From contig NZ_AP022593.1 in NCBI RefSeq assembly GCF_010731815.2, positions 2,356,001-2,420,000 on the forward strand: a DNA stretch of 64,000 bases, written 5' to 3'. The first letter of the stretch is position 1, and each line of letters opens with the position of its first letter. A program made the translations under genes and the position numbers. Below, one piece after another: positions 1-8,093 of the stretch. The notes under the pieces are model-generated. The model saw nothing but the letters and a program-made list of their open reading frames with translations, searched no databases and was not told where the DNA came from. This DNA is from Mycolicibacterium arabiense (GTDB lineage: Bacteria; Actinomycetota; Actinomycetes; Mycobacteriales; Mycobacteriaceae).

Positions 1-109
1 GCAGCCGCGCCAGCGGATTGGCAGGCGCGGCGCGCGGAACGTCGGGCGGCGCATCCACCGCGACGTCGCCGACGTCCATCGGGGGCGCAGTCATGCGCCC
101 GGCCTTCAT
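1..109 (-). CDS. eccC4: EccC4, ESX-4 FtsK/SpoIIIE ATPase (N-terminal fragment)
   Basis: Only the first ~36 codons lie in the window; the gene runs off the left edge. The translation is proline-rich and ends in PANPLARL, like the cytosolic N-terminal tail before the membrane segments of EccC proteins. The identification rests mainly on position: in M. tuberculosis eccC4 is divergent from eccD4-mycP4, exactly as here. In-frame ATG codons occur at 118, 109 and 94; I use 109, but 94 is equally possible. EccC is the motor ATPase that drives substrates through the ESX pore. Confidence 0.6.
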   Translation of the reverse strand, partial: MKAGRMTAPPMDVGDVAVDAPPDVPRAAPANPLARL

Positions 110-203
110 CGTCTCCATCGCATCGTAAGACGCGCTCGCAGTGCGTTCGGTTCCATCGATTTCTCGTCGAATTTCAGTGCACGGCGGCGGTTCCCGGGTC
201 CGC

Positions 204-209
204 TAGCGT
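204..209 (+). promoter_or_regulatory. Candidate -10 box of eccD4
   Basis: TAGCGT fits the mycobacterial TANNNT -10 pattern and lies 36 bases upstream of the eccD4 start, which has its own purine-rich ribosome binding site (gaggggg). The same hexamer recurs at 4813 in the CGNR/EamA intergenic region. No clear -35 box is seen. Confidence 0.35.
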
Positions 210-245
210 CGTGGTAAGGGTTCCACGGACCGAGGGGGTGAGTCG

Positions 246-1505
246 ATGCCGATGTGCCGGTTGTCCATCCACGCGGACGACGGCGACACCACCAGTGAGG
301 CCGACCTGGTGCTGCCGACGTCGTCGCCCGTGGTCGCGTTCCTGCCCGACATCGTCGAGCTGGCCGGCCGGTCGGCAACGGTCGACGGGAGGCGGTGGCG
401 GCTGCTGCGGCCGTCGGGTACGCCGGTCGACGAAGGATTGACCTTTGGTGACAACGGCATCCGCGACGGCGACGTCCTGCTGCTGGTGTCCGAGTCGCCC
501 CGGTTGCCCGAGGACAGCCCGTGGGATCCGGCGCACGCGGCCGTCACGGCGAACGATCGCCCCTCGGCTGCTCCGGTGGACGTCACCGCGTTCGGCGCCG
601 CCGCGATCGTCATCGCCGTTGCTGCGTCGGGCTGGCTCGGCGTGGTCGGCTCGGACCGGTGGTTTCCGGTGGTCGTGGCCGCAGCCGCGGCGGTCGTCGC
701 GACGGCGCGGGCGGTGACGCTCCGGCGGGACGTCATGGCCGCAGCCGCCGTCGCCGCGTGGGCGGGGACCGGCTTCCTCGCCGTTCCCGCTGGCCCCGCA
801 GCGGCCAACGTAGTGCTGGCGACGGTGGCGGCGGGCACTGCGGCCGTGGTGCTGTCGCGGTGGACCGAACGGCTCAGTCCGATTCTCGTTGCCTGCGGAG
901 TGTTCTCGGCCATCCTCGCCGTGGCCGCCGGAGCCGGCACCGCCTGGTCGATGCACGCGTCCACGGTGGGTGCCGTCACGGGGGTCGTTGCGCTCGCGCT
1001 GCTGGGTGCGTCGGCGCGGATCGCCGCGGCGACGTCGGGCTTGAGTGCCGACGTCGCCGAGGACGGGGCAGCCTGCCGCGCGCACGCCATCCTCGACGGC
1101 CTGACCGCGGGATGCGCCTCTGCGGTGGCAGTGGGTGCGGTCGTGGTCGCCGTTGCGTCGCACGACGGTGCGGCCGCGGCGTTCACCGGGGCGGTGACGG
1201 TCGCCATGTGGCTGCGCTCCAGAGCGCATGCCGACTGGCCGCGACGGGTGGCACTGATTGTCTCCGGAACCTGCTGCGCCATAGCGTCTTTGGCAGCATC
1301 CGTCGCTGCCGCGCCGGCGGTGGCGCCCGGCTACGCGCTGGTGTTCGTCGGTCTGGGATTCCTCGCCAACGCGGTGCACGCGCCGGGACCTGCCGTGCGG
1401 CGTGTCGCCGCCGCGGCCGAGTACGCCTCCCTCGCAGCCGTGATCCCCTTGGCGTGCTGGGTGGGCGGCCTCTATGCGGCGGCGCGCGGCTGGTACGCGC
1501 CGTGA
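246..1505 (+). CDS. eccD4: EccD4, ESX-4 type VII secretion integral membrane protein
   Basis: EccD subunits form the polytopic membrane vestibule of ESX machines. The 419-residue protein starts with a ubiquitin-like cytosolic domain (about residues 1-85). A long series of Ala/Val/Leu-rich membrane helices follows, consistent with the 11-helix EccD fold. It is somewhat shorter than EccD proteins of other ESX systems. The ATG at 246 has a gaggggg ribosome binding site about 9 bases upstream. The stop overlaps the GTG start of mycP4 (GTGA), so the two are translationally coupled. Order eccC4 / eccD4-mycP4 / eccB4 matches the M. tuberculosis ESX-4 locus. Confidence 0.93.
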   Translation: MPMCRLSIHADDGDTTSEADLVLPTSSPVVAFLPDIVELAGRSATVDGRRWRLLRPSGTPVDEGLTFGDNGIRDGDVLLLVSESPRLPEDSPWDPAHAAVTANDRPSAAPVDVTAFGAAAIVIAVAASGWLGVVGSDRWFPVVVAAAAAVVATARAVTLRRDVMAAAAVAAWAGTGFLAVPAGPAAANVVLATVAAGTAAVVLSRWTERLSPILVACGVFSAILAVAAGAGTAWSMHASTVGAVTGVVALALLGASARIAAATSGLSADVAEDGAACRAHAILDGLTAGCASAVAVGAVVVAVASHDGAAAAFTGAVTVAMWLRSRAHADWPRRVALIVSGTCCAIASLAASVAAAPAVAPGYALVFVGLGFLANAVHAPGPAVRRVAAAAEYASLAAVIPLACWVGGLYAAARGWYAP

Positions 1506-2830
1506 CGCGATCCGCACCAGCAGTGGCACTGACGACACTGCTGCTGACGATAGGACCCGCGAGCGCGGCTGCGGTGGTGCCGCCACCGGTCGACCCGACC
1601 GCCCTGCCCGTGGCTGCCGCGCCGGCCCCGCCCGCACCCACCGAACGAAGCGCACCCTGCCGATCGGTGGATCCCGGGGCAGGCGGGGCGGGTCGCCCGC
1701 AGTTTCCGCTGGCCTCACTGCGGACGCTGTGGCGCCTCGCCGACGGTGCCGGTCAGACGGTCGCCGTGATCGACACCGGCGTCGCCCGGCATCGCCTGCT
1801 GCCGAGACTGCTGGCGGGCGGTGACTACGTCTCGAACGGTGACGGCACCGAGGACTGCGACGCGCACGGCACCTTCGTCGCGGGCATCATCGGCGCCGCA
1901 CCGGCCGACGACTTCGCCGGAATCACTCCCGCCGCAGCCATTCTCACCATCCGACAGTCCAGCGCGGTATTCCGACGCACCGGCGAGGCCACCGGCGGCG
2001 TCGGCGACGTGCGGACACTGGCCGCCGCCGTGCGCACGGCCGCGGACGCCGGCGCCACGGTCATCAACGTGTCGACCGTCGCGTGCGCGTCGGCGGACCT
2101 GTCCATCGCCGACGAGGCACTCGGCGCAGCGCTGGCCTACGCCGTCGACGTCAAGAACGTCGTGGTCGTCGCCGCTGCCGGGAACACCGGCGGGGACGGC
2201 GGGTGCGACGGGCAGAACCCGACGAACGGCGGGACGCCGGACTGGGACGGCGTCGGCGTCGCGGCCAGCCCGTCGTGGTACGACGACTACGTCCTCACCG
2301 TCGGGTCCGTCGACCGCGACGGGCGCCCGTCGGCGTTCACCCTCGCCGGGCCCTGGGTGGACGTCGCCGCACCCGGCGAAGACGTCGTGTCACTGGCCCC
2401 GGACGGGGACGGGCTGACCGACGTCGTGCCCGGCGCGTCCGGTGAGGCACCCTTGTCCGGAACGAGTTACGCCGCGCCCGTCGTAGCGGGCGTCGCCGCA
2501 CTCGTACGGTCCCGCTCACCGGAACTCACGGCCCGGCAGGTGATGCAACGCATCGAGGACACCGCACTGCGGCCGTCGTCCGGGTGGAACCCGCTGGTGG
2601 GCCACGGCGTCGTCGACGCCCTCGCCGCGGTGAGCGCGGGGTCCGCGCCACCCGTGCCCGCACAGCCCGTCGCGGTGGCAGGCCCGGCGGCCCTGCCGGC
2701 CCCGGCCACGGGCACCCGCGGCGTGGCACTCGCGGGCGCCGCCGTGTGCATCGCGGTCGCGGCCGCGGCGATCCTGTTGCCGCGCAACCGGTCAGCGCGG
2801 GGTAGCGATCGGGGCGTCACGCGCGACTGA
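1502..2830 (+). CDS. mycP4: MycP4, ESX-4 membrane-anchored subtilisin-like mycosin
   Basis: Mycosins are subtilisin-family serine proteases that cap and stabilise ESX membrane complexes on the periplasmic side. The GTG at 1502 overlaps the eccD4 stop and gives 442 residues starting with a signal peptide (residues 1-23). The triad is visible: Asp91 (VIDTG), His122 (AHGTFVAG), Ser322 (SGTSYAAP), with oxyanion Asn228 (AAAGN). A proline/alanine linker leads to a single C-terminal membrane helix near 404-425 and a short basic cytosolic tail. The reading frame stays open upstream to 521, but only this start yields a signal peptide. The 3' end overlaps convergent eccB4 by 39 bases. Confidence 0.95.
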   Translation: MTRSAPAVALTTLLLTIGPASAAAVVPPPVDPTALPVAAAPAPPAPTERSAPCRSVDPGAGGAGRPQFPLASLRTLWRLADGAGQTVAVIDTGVARHRLLPRLLAGGDYVSNGDGTEDCDAHGTFVAGIIGAAPADDFAGITPAAAILTIRQSSAVFRRTGEATGGVGDVRTLAAAVRTAADAGATVINVSTVACASADLSIADEALGAALAYAVDVKNVVVVAAAGNTGGDGGCDGQNPTNGGTPDWDGVGVAASPSWYDDYVLTVGSVDRDGRPSAFTLAGPWVDVAAPGEDVVSLAPDGDGLTDVVPGASGEAPLSGTSYAAPVVAGVAALVRSRSPELTARQVMQRIEDTALRPSSGWNPLVGHGVVDALAAVSAGSAPPVPAQPVAVAGPAALPAPATGTRGVALAGAAVCIAVAAAAILLPRNRSARGSDRGVTRD

Positions 2831-4186
2831 CGCGTCCTCGATGGCGAGTTCCGGTCCACGGGGCAACCACGCCAACACCGGCCACGGCGCACCCACCGGC
2901 GCGCTGGGCAACCCGAGCGCTGTCGCTGCGGCGTCATCGCGCACGCCGAACACCACGCCGGCGTCGGTGACGAGGTGCCGTGGTCCGGTGTTGCCACCCG
3001 GCCCGAGAATCGGCGACGATGCCACGTATGAGCTGCGGCCGCGCGGCAGCCGAACCCGGTCGACCCGCGGCTCTGCGCCGTCGGCCTGCGCGAGCGCGAC
3101 GGTGTCGGCGTCTGCGGGCAGTGCCGCGCCGACGAGGACGGTCGTCGTCGAGGGTGCGTCCGCGGTGCCGGCGCGCCACCGGGCACAGACGAGTTCACTC
3201 GATGCACCGACCACCGGACGGGCACGAGCGGGGAAGTCCGCCACGGGCAGCCGGTCGACCAGCGCGGTGGCGGCGACGGCGGCCGGCGCCACCGTGATTG
3301 CCACGGCGGTGGACTCGGCACGGGCGAAGCGGATGACGTCGGCTGCGACCTCGCCGACGCGTTGCATGCCGTCGGCCAGTACCACGTAGTGTTCGGCCCC
3401 TGCTGCTCCCAGCACCCGCACGACCGAGCCGACCGGCTCGCCGACGGCGCCCGGTCCCGCCTGCCCCGCCCCATCGATCCGGGGCACGGTGATTGGCGCC
3501 ACCTCCGGGACGGTGTCGAGCAGGGCTCGCGATACTGGCTGCGGCACAACGTGATCGAGCCGCAGCGCGCGCACGACGGCGGTCTCCCGCAGGTCGACCC
3601 TCGCGCGGCGCCCCTCGTAGAGCAGGTACGTCAGCGCCGGCCCTTCGCCACGGGGCGTGACGAGTACGGTGCGATCCGGGTCGAAGTGGTCGGCTGGCGA
3701 CGAACCCGAACCCGCGGCGACGACGGTGTCGACGCCATCGCACACAGTCCAGACGTCCCAGGCCTGCGGCACACCGAGCGGATCGGGCGCACCGGGGATT
3801 CCGACCACCGGGCCCCGCCGGACGCCGTCGAGCGCACGCTCCCCCACCACCCTGGGTTCGTCGGCGCTGCGCGTGATGAGCCGCGCCGACGCGAGATTCA
3901 CAGCGGGATGCCACGTCTCGCCGATGAGCACGTAGAGCGCGCCGGATTCGCGCACCAGCACGATCCGAGCCGACCCCACCGTGCCGTGCGGTCGGACGAC
4001 GGCCACGACGACGCACGCCGCGACGACGATCACCGCCAGCACCGCTCCCGCGACGAAGGCCAGGGATTGCGACCGCAGTGGATCGTCGTGCATCGCAACG
4101 TCTCTGCACACCAGTGCGTGTTCCAGGCGGCGCACGCGGAATCGTTGTGCGCTCAACTGCATCCACGACGACGTGTGACCGGCCAT
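2792..4186 (-). CDS. eccB4: EccB4, ESX-4 membrane component
   Basis: EccB proteins have a short cytosolic N terminus, one membrane helix and a large periplasmic domain. This 464-residue protein shows the family start (TSSWMQLSAQRFRVRRLEHA) and a helix near residues 45-65. The periplasmic body contains the C-terminal WPVLAWLPRGPELA stretch. I chose the ATG at 4186, preceded by GGGGGA, over the in-frame ATG at 4201, because other EccB proteins begin close to this point. It is convergent with mycP4, overlapping its last 39 bases, as in the M. tuberculosis ESX-4 locus. No sign of disruption. Confidence 0.93.
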   Translation of the reverse strand: MAGHTSSWMQLSAQRFRVRRLEHALVCRDVAMHDDPLRSQSLAFVAGAVLAVIVVAACVVVAVVRPHGTVGSARIVLVRESGALYVLIGETWHPAVNLASARLITRSADEPRVVGERALDGVRRGPVVGIPGAPDPLGVPQAWDVWTVCDGVDTVVAAGSGSSPADHFDPDRTVLVTPRGEGPALTYLLYEGRRARVDLRETAVVRALRLDHVVPQPVSRALLDTVPEVAPITVPRIDGAGQAGPGAVGEPVGSVVRVLGAAGAEHYVVLADGMQRVGEVAADVIRFARAESTAVAITVAPAAVAATALVDRLPVADFPARARPVVGASSELVCARWRAGTADAPSTTTVLVGAALPADADTVALAQADGAEPRVDRVRLPRGRSSYVASSPILGPGGNTGPRHLVTDAGVVFGVRDDAAATALGLPSAPVGAPWPVLAWLPRGPELAIEDASVARDAPIATPR

Positions 4187-4236
4187 TGAATCCCCCGCCA
4201 CCGACCCTAACCGGCAGCGGTGATCCCTCGAGTCAC

Positions 4237-4788
4237 CTAATTCTTGCTCCGCCGCTCCCGATAGGCGGCCACGTGCTGCCGGTTACCGCAGTTGCCGGTG
4301 TCGCAGAACATGCGGGAGCGGTTGCGGGACAGATCGACCAGTACCGCCTCGCAGTCGGACGCCGCGCAGATCTTGAGCCGGCGCAACTCCCCGACTCGGA
4401 TCAGGTCGGCCAGGGCCATCGCCATCTCGGCGCCCATGCGCTGCCACAACGGGTCCTGGACGGACGCGAGGTGCAGGTGCCACTCGGGCATCTCGGGATG
4501 GCGGGTGAGCCACGGTGCGGCGCGGGTGTCCGACAGCAGCGCGTTCACCTGCTCCACGGTGCGCTCTTCGTCCTCGGCAACGGCCCAGATCTCGCCGAGC
4601 CGCTCACGCAGTCCGCGCACGGACGCGAGTTCTGCGTCGTCGCGGTCCCGGCGGCCCGTCCAGCCGAAGCCGTCGAGGTACTCGTCGAGGGCGGCCATTT
4701 CGGCCAGCCGTTCCCCGTCCACGCGGTCGGTGTTGATCAGGACGCACGCAGCGCGCAGGGTCAGTTCGGTGTCATGACTGAAAATCAT
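4237..4788 (-). CDS. CGNR zinc-finger transcriptional regulator (ABATE domain)
   Basis: 183 residues. The N-terminal part fits the ABATE (putative stress-induced regulator) domain. The C terminus has the CGNR zinc-finger motif: Cys pair in KICAASDC, then FCDTGNCGNRQHVAAYRERR. The ATG at 4788 is chosen because AGGAG lies 5 bases before it; the frame extends to 4830 but without a better site. The gene is divergent from an EamA-family exporter, and a perfect inverted repeat lies between them. By inference it controls its own and the exporter's expression; its ligand is unknown. Confidence 0.85.
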   Translation of the reverse strand: MIFSHDTELTLRAACVLINTDRVDGERLAEMAALDEYLDGFGWTGRRDRDDAELASVRGLRERLGEIWAVAEDEERTVEQVNALLSDTRAAPWLTRHPEMPEWHLHLASVQDPLWQRMGAEMAMALADLIRVGELRRLKICAASDCEAVLVDLSRNRSRMFCDTGNCGNRQHVAAYRERRSKN

Positions 4789-4816
4789 TTGACTCCTGAC
4801 TCCCTTCCCGGCTAGC

Positions 4817-4846
4817 GTCATGAGCAACACGGATTTTACTCATGAC
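4817..4846. promoter_or_regulatory. Inverted repeat, probable operator of the CGNR/EamA divergon
   Basis: GTCATGAG (4817-4824) and CTCATGAC (4839-4846) are exact reverse complements separated by 14 bases; arm centres are 22 bases, about two helical turns, apart. A further GTCATGAC, itself palindromic, lies at 4771-4778 just inside the regulator gene. The repeat covers the start-proximal region of both divergent genes, as expected for an autoregulated divergon. Confidence 0.55.
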
Positions 4847-4890
4847 AATCCCGTTCGTGAGATCCGTCGCCGAGATGATGGAGGTGGCTC

Positions 4891-5919
4891 GTGACCGCGA
4901 CCCGATCGGACCGCACGCAGACTGCCGGCCATTTTCGAGTCGGCCTCCTGTTCGCGGTTGGTTCCGCGCTCGCCTTCGGCATGTCGGGCCCCCTGGCCAA
5001 GTCGCTGATGGAGGCAGGCTGGACGCCGACCGCCGCGGTGACCGCCCGGCTGGCCGGTGGCGCCGTGGCGATGGCCGTGTTCGCCTCCATCATGCGGCCG
5101 AACTGGGTCCGCGAGGCACTCCGGCACGCCAAGACCGTCATCGCGTACGGCCTAGTACCGATCGCCGGAGCCCAGCTCTTCTACTACAACGCGGTCTCAC
5201 ACCTCTCGGTCGGCGTCGCGCTCCTGCTCGAATACACCGCACCGCTGCTGGTCGTCGGCTGGCTGTGGGCGACCACCCGGCGCAGGCCCAGCAACCTCGT
5301 CCTGGCCGGAGTCGCACTCGCCATCGTCGGCATCATGGGCGTCCTCGACGTGTTCGCCGGCGCGCACATCAACCTCGTCGGCGTCGGCTTCGGCCTTGCC
5401 GCGGCCGTCTGCGCCGCCTGCTACTTCCTGCTATCCGACAAGGTGGGCGGCGGCGACGACGACGGCACCGGCCTGGAACCCATCACGCTGGCCGCGGGCG
5501 GTCTCGTCGTCGGCGCCGCCGCGGTCGCCCTGCTCGGCGCGTCCGGTGTGATGCCGATGACGTTCACCGCCAATCAGACCGTCATTGCCGGTTGGACCAC
5601 GTCATGGCTGGTGCCGGTGATCCTCCTGGCACTCATACCCACCGCCATCGCCTACACCCTCGGCATCATCGGCATCGCTCGGTTACGCCCACGCTTCGCC
5701 TCGCTGGTCGGGCTGTCCGAGGTGCTGTTCGCCGTGCTCGCCGCGTGGGCGCTGCTTGGTGAGGCCATCTCGGTAACGCAAGCCATCGGCGGCGCCGTCG
5801 TGCTGCTGGGTCTCACGCTCGCACGCCAGGGCGACCGCACCGAGAAGGTCGACGCGGCAACCTGGCCGGAGACACCCACCGGGTCATCTGACATAGAGCA
5901 AACCGTTCGGCGTAGCTGA
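4891..5919 (+). CDS. EamA/DMT-superfamily transporter
   Basis: 342 residues with two repeats of the EamA (drug/metabolite transporter) domain and about ten hydrophobic helices. The first repeat begins GLLFAVGSALAFGMSGPLAK and the second near LVGVGFGLAAAVCAACYFLL. Such proteins usually export amino acids, metabolites or toxic compounds; the substrate cannot be read from sequence. The GTG at 4891 has GGAGG seven bases upstream. It is transcribed away from the CGNR regulator, which probably controls it. The last ~30 residues are a polar cytosolic tail. Confidence 0.88.
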   Translation: MTATRSDRTQTAGHFRVGLLFAVGSALAFGMSGPLAKSLMEAGWTPTAAVTARLAGGAVAMAVFASIMRPNWVREALRHAKTVIAYGLVPIAGAQLFYYNAVSHLSVGVALLLEYTAPLLVVGWLWATTRRRPSNLVLAGVALAIVGIMGVLDVFAGAHINLVGVGFGLAAAVCAACYFLLSDKVGGGDDDGTGLEPITLAAGGLVVGAAAVALLGASGVMPMTFTANQTVIAGWTTSWLVPVILLALIPTAIAYTLGIIGIARLRPRFASLVGLSEVLFAVLAAWALLGEAISVTQAIGGAVVLLGLTLARQGDRTEKVDAATWPETPTGSSDIEQTVRRS

Positions 5920-5942
5920 CATCCATATGTGAAGATGACGGC

Positions 5943-6605
5943 GTGATCTCGATCAAAACGGCTGTCCGACTGGCGGCCCTCGTGTCATCCGTCGCGTCAG
6001 TGGCAGCCGTCGTGACCGCCGCACCCGCGGTCGCAGAGCCCGCCTGCTCGGACGTCGAGGTCATCTTCGGCCGCGGCACCAGCGAACCCGCAGGCATCGG
6101 GCGGGTGGGCCAGGCCTTCGTGAACGCGCTGACACCCCAACTCGGTGGCCGCACGGTGTCCGCGTACGGCGTGAACTACCCGGCGACCTACGACTTCCTC
6201 ACCGCGGCCGAGGGCGCCGACGACGCCACGGCACGCATCACGGCCCTGGCCGCAGGCTGCCCCAACACCCGCGTCGTGCTCGGCGGCTACTCGCAGGGCG
6301 CGGCAGTGGTCGACATGCTCGCGGGCGTTCCGCCCCTGGGCAACAAGATCGGCGACGTGGGCTCGGCCGCCCCCCTGCCTGCCAGCCTCGACGACATGGT
6401 CGCCGCGGTTGCCGTGTTCGGCAACCCGTCGGCGAAGTTCAGCCTCCCGCTCAACGGCAGCGGCGCATTCGCGGGACGGGCGATCGACCTCTGCAATGAC
6501 GGCGACCCGATCTGCTCCCGCGGTCGCAACCCCTTCGCGCACTCGGACTACGAGACGTCGCCCTTCATCCCGCAGGCCGCCGCCTTCGTCGCGGGACTTG
6601 TTTAG
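5943..6605 (+). CDS. Secreted cutinase-family serine hydrolase (first of four)
   Basis: 220 residues with a signal peptide ending near AVA-EP (residue 31). The alpha/beta-hydrolase cutinase triad is intact: Ser117 in GGYSQG, Asp188 in CNDGDPIC, His200 in NPFAHSDY. Disulfide-forming cysteines are present. Mycobacterial cutinase-like proteins act as esterases, lipases or phospholipases at the envelope. Rv3451 and Rv3452 occupy the same position beside ESX-4 in M. tuberculosis. The GTG at 5943 follows a GAAG purine stretch. It is the first of four tandem paralogs in this window. Confidence 0.92.
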   Translation: MISIKTAVRLAALVSSVASVAAVVTAAPAVAEPACSDVEVIFGRGTSEPAGIGRVGQAFVNALTPQLGGRTVSAYGVNYPATYDFLTAAEGADDATARITALAAGCPNTRVVLGGYSQGAAVVDMLAGVPPLGNKIGDVGSAAPLPASLDDMVAAVAVFGNPSAKFSLPLNGSGAFAGRAIDLCNDGDPICSRGRNPFAHSDYETSPFIPQAAAFVAGLV

Positions 6606-6618
6606 CCTGTTTAGGCGT

Positions 6619-6624
6619 TACCAT
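6619..6624 (+). promoter_or_regulatory. -10 box for leaderless cutinase 2
   Basis: TACCAT ends five bases before the GTG start codon at 6630, and there is no Shine-Dalgarno sequence. Transcription would begin at or next to the start codon, which is a common arrangement in mycobacteria. Confidence 0.5.
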
Positions 6625-6629
6625 TCAGC

Positions 6630-7307
6630 GTGCCCCTTGATCTTGTCCGGCGCGCTCTCGTCGCCGTTGCTGCCGCCACCCTGACCGCGGGCGCACTGCT
6701 CGTCGCGCCGGTCGCCGCCACGTCGCCCGTCGGCGGACTCGGCACCGCCTCGGCCGCCGACTGCCCGGACATCGAGGTGGTGTTCGCACGCGGCACCGAC
6801 GAAGCACCCGGCCTCGGCCGCATCGGTGGTGCGTTCGTCGACTCGCTGCGCGGCAAGGTCGGCGGGCGGTCGGTCGGCGCGTACGCGGTGAACTACCCGG
6901 CAAGCTACGACTTCCTGGCGGCTGCGGCCGGCGCCAACGACGCCAGTGCCCACATCCAGTACATGATCGGCGCGTGCCCGACCACCCGACTCGTCCTCGG
7001 TGGCTACTCCCAGGGCGCTGCCGTGGTCGACGTGATCGCCGCGGTGCCGATCCCGGCGATCGGCTTCACCAACCCGCTGCCGCCCAACACCCCGGACTTC
7101 GTCGCGGGTATCGCAGTGTTCGGCAATCCCTCGGCAAAGCTCGGGCTCCCGCTGACCACCAGCCCGGTGTGGGCCGGCCGCTCGATCGACCTGTGCAACT
7201 TCGACGACCCGGTCTGCCAACTCAACGGCGAGAGCGTCCCGGCACACCGCGCCTACGCTCCGGGGCCGACCGATCAGGCTGCCGGCTTCATCGCCGGTTT
7301 GCTGTAG
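6630..7307 (+). CDS. Secreted cutinase-family serine hydrolase (second of four)
   Basis: 225 residues with a signal peptide (helix about residues 7-30, cleavage near SAA-DC). The triad is Ser127 (GGYSQG), Asp193 (NFDDPVC) and His206 (PAHRAY). It is the closest relative of the preceding gene in this cluster, sharing the GRIG/VNYPA/YDFL signature. The start is a GTG without a ribosome binding site but with a TACCAT -10 box five bases upstream, suggesting a leaderless message. The gap to the upstream gene is only 24 bases, so the promoter is internal to the cluster. Confidence 0.92.
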   Translation: MPLDLVRRALVAVAAATLTAGALLVAPVAATSPVGGLGTASAADCPDIEVVFARGTDEAPGLGRIGGAFVDSLRGKVGGRSVGAYAVNYPASYDFLAAAAGANDASAHIQYMIGACPTTRLVLGGYSQGAAVVDVIAAVPIPAIGFTNPLPPNTPDFVAGIAVFGNPSAKLGLPLTTSPVWAGRSIDLCNFDDPVCQLNGESVPAHRAYAPGPTDQAAGFIAGLL

Positions 7308-7362
7308 CCCGAAGCGCGCCAATGCCCACGTCGATGCCTACGAACTCGTCAAAACACTCCGC

Positions 7363-7368
7363 TAGCAT
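7363..7368 (+). promoter_or_regulatory. -10 box for leaderless cutinase 3
   Basis: TAGCAT lies seven bases before the GTG at 7376, again with no ribosome binding site. This is the spacing expected if RNA polymerase starts on the initiation codon. Confidence 0.5.
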
Positions 7369-7375
7369 CGGTGCG

Positions 7376-8044
7376 GTGATCCGTCGCCACGTCATCGCAC
7401 CCGTCGTCATCGCACTCGTCGCAGGCGCACTACTGGTCGCGCCTGGCATCGTAAGCAGCCGTTCGATCCCGACGGCATCGGCAGCCTGTCCCGCCGTGGA
7501 GGTGATCTTCGCCCGCGGTCGCGTGGAGCCGGCAGGCGCCGGGCAGATCGGCAACGCCTTCACCAACGGCCTGCGCAAGAAGACGGGCAAGAACGTCAAC
7601 CTGTACGCGGTGCAGTACCCCGCCGACAACGAGATCGACGTGGGCGCCAACGACATGAGCCGCCGGATCAAGAGCACCATGGCGGCCTGCCCCGACACCC
7701 GCATCGTGCTCGGCGGCTACTCGCTGGGCGCCGCCGTCACCGACGTCGCGCTGGCGCTGCCGTTCGCGTTCTTCGGCTTCGACCAACCCCTGCCGCCCGG
7801 CGCCGACCAGCACATCGCGGCCGTCGCCCTGTTCGGCAACGGGTCCGCCTGGATCGGCCCCATCACCAACTTCAACCCGCTCTACCGCGAGCGGACCATC
7901 GAGCTGTGCCACGGGGCGGATCCGGTCTGCAACCCGGCCGACCCGAACACGTGGGAGAACAACTGGCCCGACCACCTGGCCCCCGCGTACATCGAGGCGG
8001 GCATGGTCAACCAGGCAGTGGACTTCGCCGCCGGTCGGGTCTGA
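7376..8044 (+). CDS. Secreted cutinase-family serine hydrolase (third of four)
   Basis: 222 residues from the GTG at 7376, which opens directly into a signal peptide (IRRHVIAPVVIALVAGALL, cleavage near ASA-AC). An in-frame ATG at 7322 would add a polar extension and is less likely. The triad is Ser116 (GGYSLG), Asp182 (ADPVC) and His200 (WPDH). It differs from the first two in having GYSLG rather than GYSQG and a shorter loop in place of YDFL, so substrate preference may differ. Secreted esterase or lipase by family. Confidence 0.9.
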   Translation: MIRRHVIAPVVIALVAGALLVAPGIVSSRSIPTASAACPAVEVIFARGRVEPAGAGQIGNAFTNGLRKKTGKNVNLYAVQYPADNEIDVGANDMSRRIKSTMAACPDTRIVLGGYSLGAAVTDVALALPFAFFGFDQPLPPGADQHIAAVALFGNGSAWIGPITNFNPLYRERTIELCHGADPVCNPADPNTWENNWPDHLAPAYIEAGMVNQAVDFAAGRV

Positions 8045-8051
8045 GGCCGCC

Positions 8052-8067
8052 GCTCGTTGTAACGAGC
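8052..8067. promoter_or_regulatory. Short perfect palindrome between cutinases 3 and 4
   Basis: GCTCGTT and AACGAGC flank a 2-base centre, 27 bases upstream of the fourth cutinase and just before its -10 box. A loop this small favours a protein-binding site over a terminator hairpin, but neither is proven. Confidence 0.35.
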
Positions 8068-8083
8068 AACGCTCTCCGACGGA

Positions 8084-8089
8084 TACCAT
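8084..8089 (+). promoter_or_regulatory. -10 box for leaderless cutinase 4
   Basis: TACCAT precedes tandem GTG codons at 8094 and 8097 by four and seven bases. No ribosome binding site is visible. The arrangement repeats that of cutinases 2 and 3. Confidence 0.5.
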
Positions 8090-8093
8090 CGGT

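Noticed and set aside
174..1718. 514-codon open frame antisense to eccD4 and mycP4
   Set aside because: Arg/Gly/His-rich composition typical of GC-rich shadow frames; no domain, and it covers two well-supported genes.
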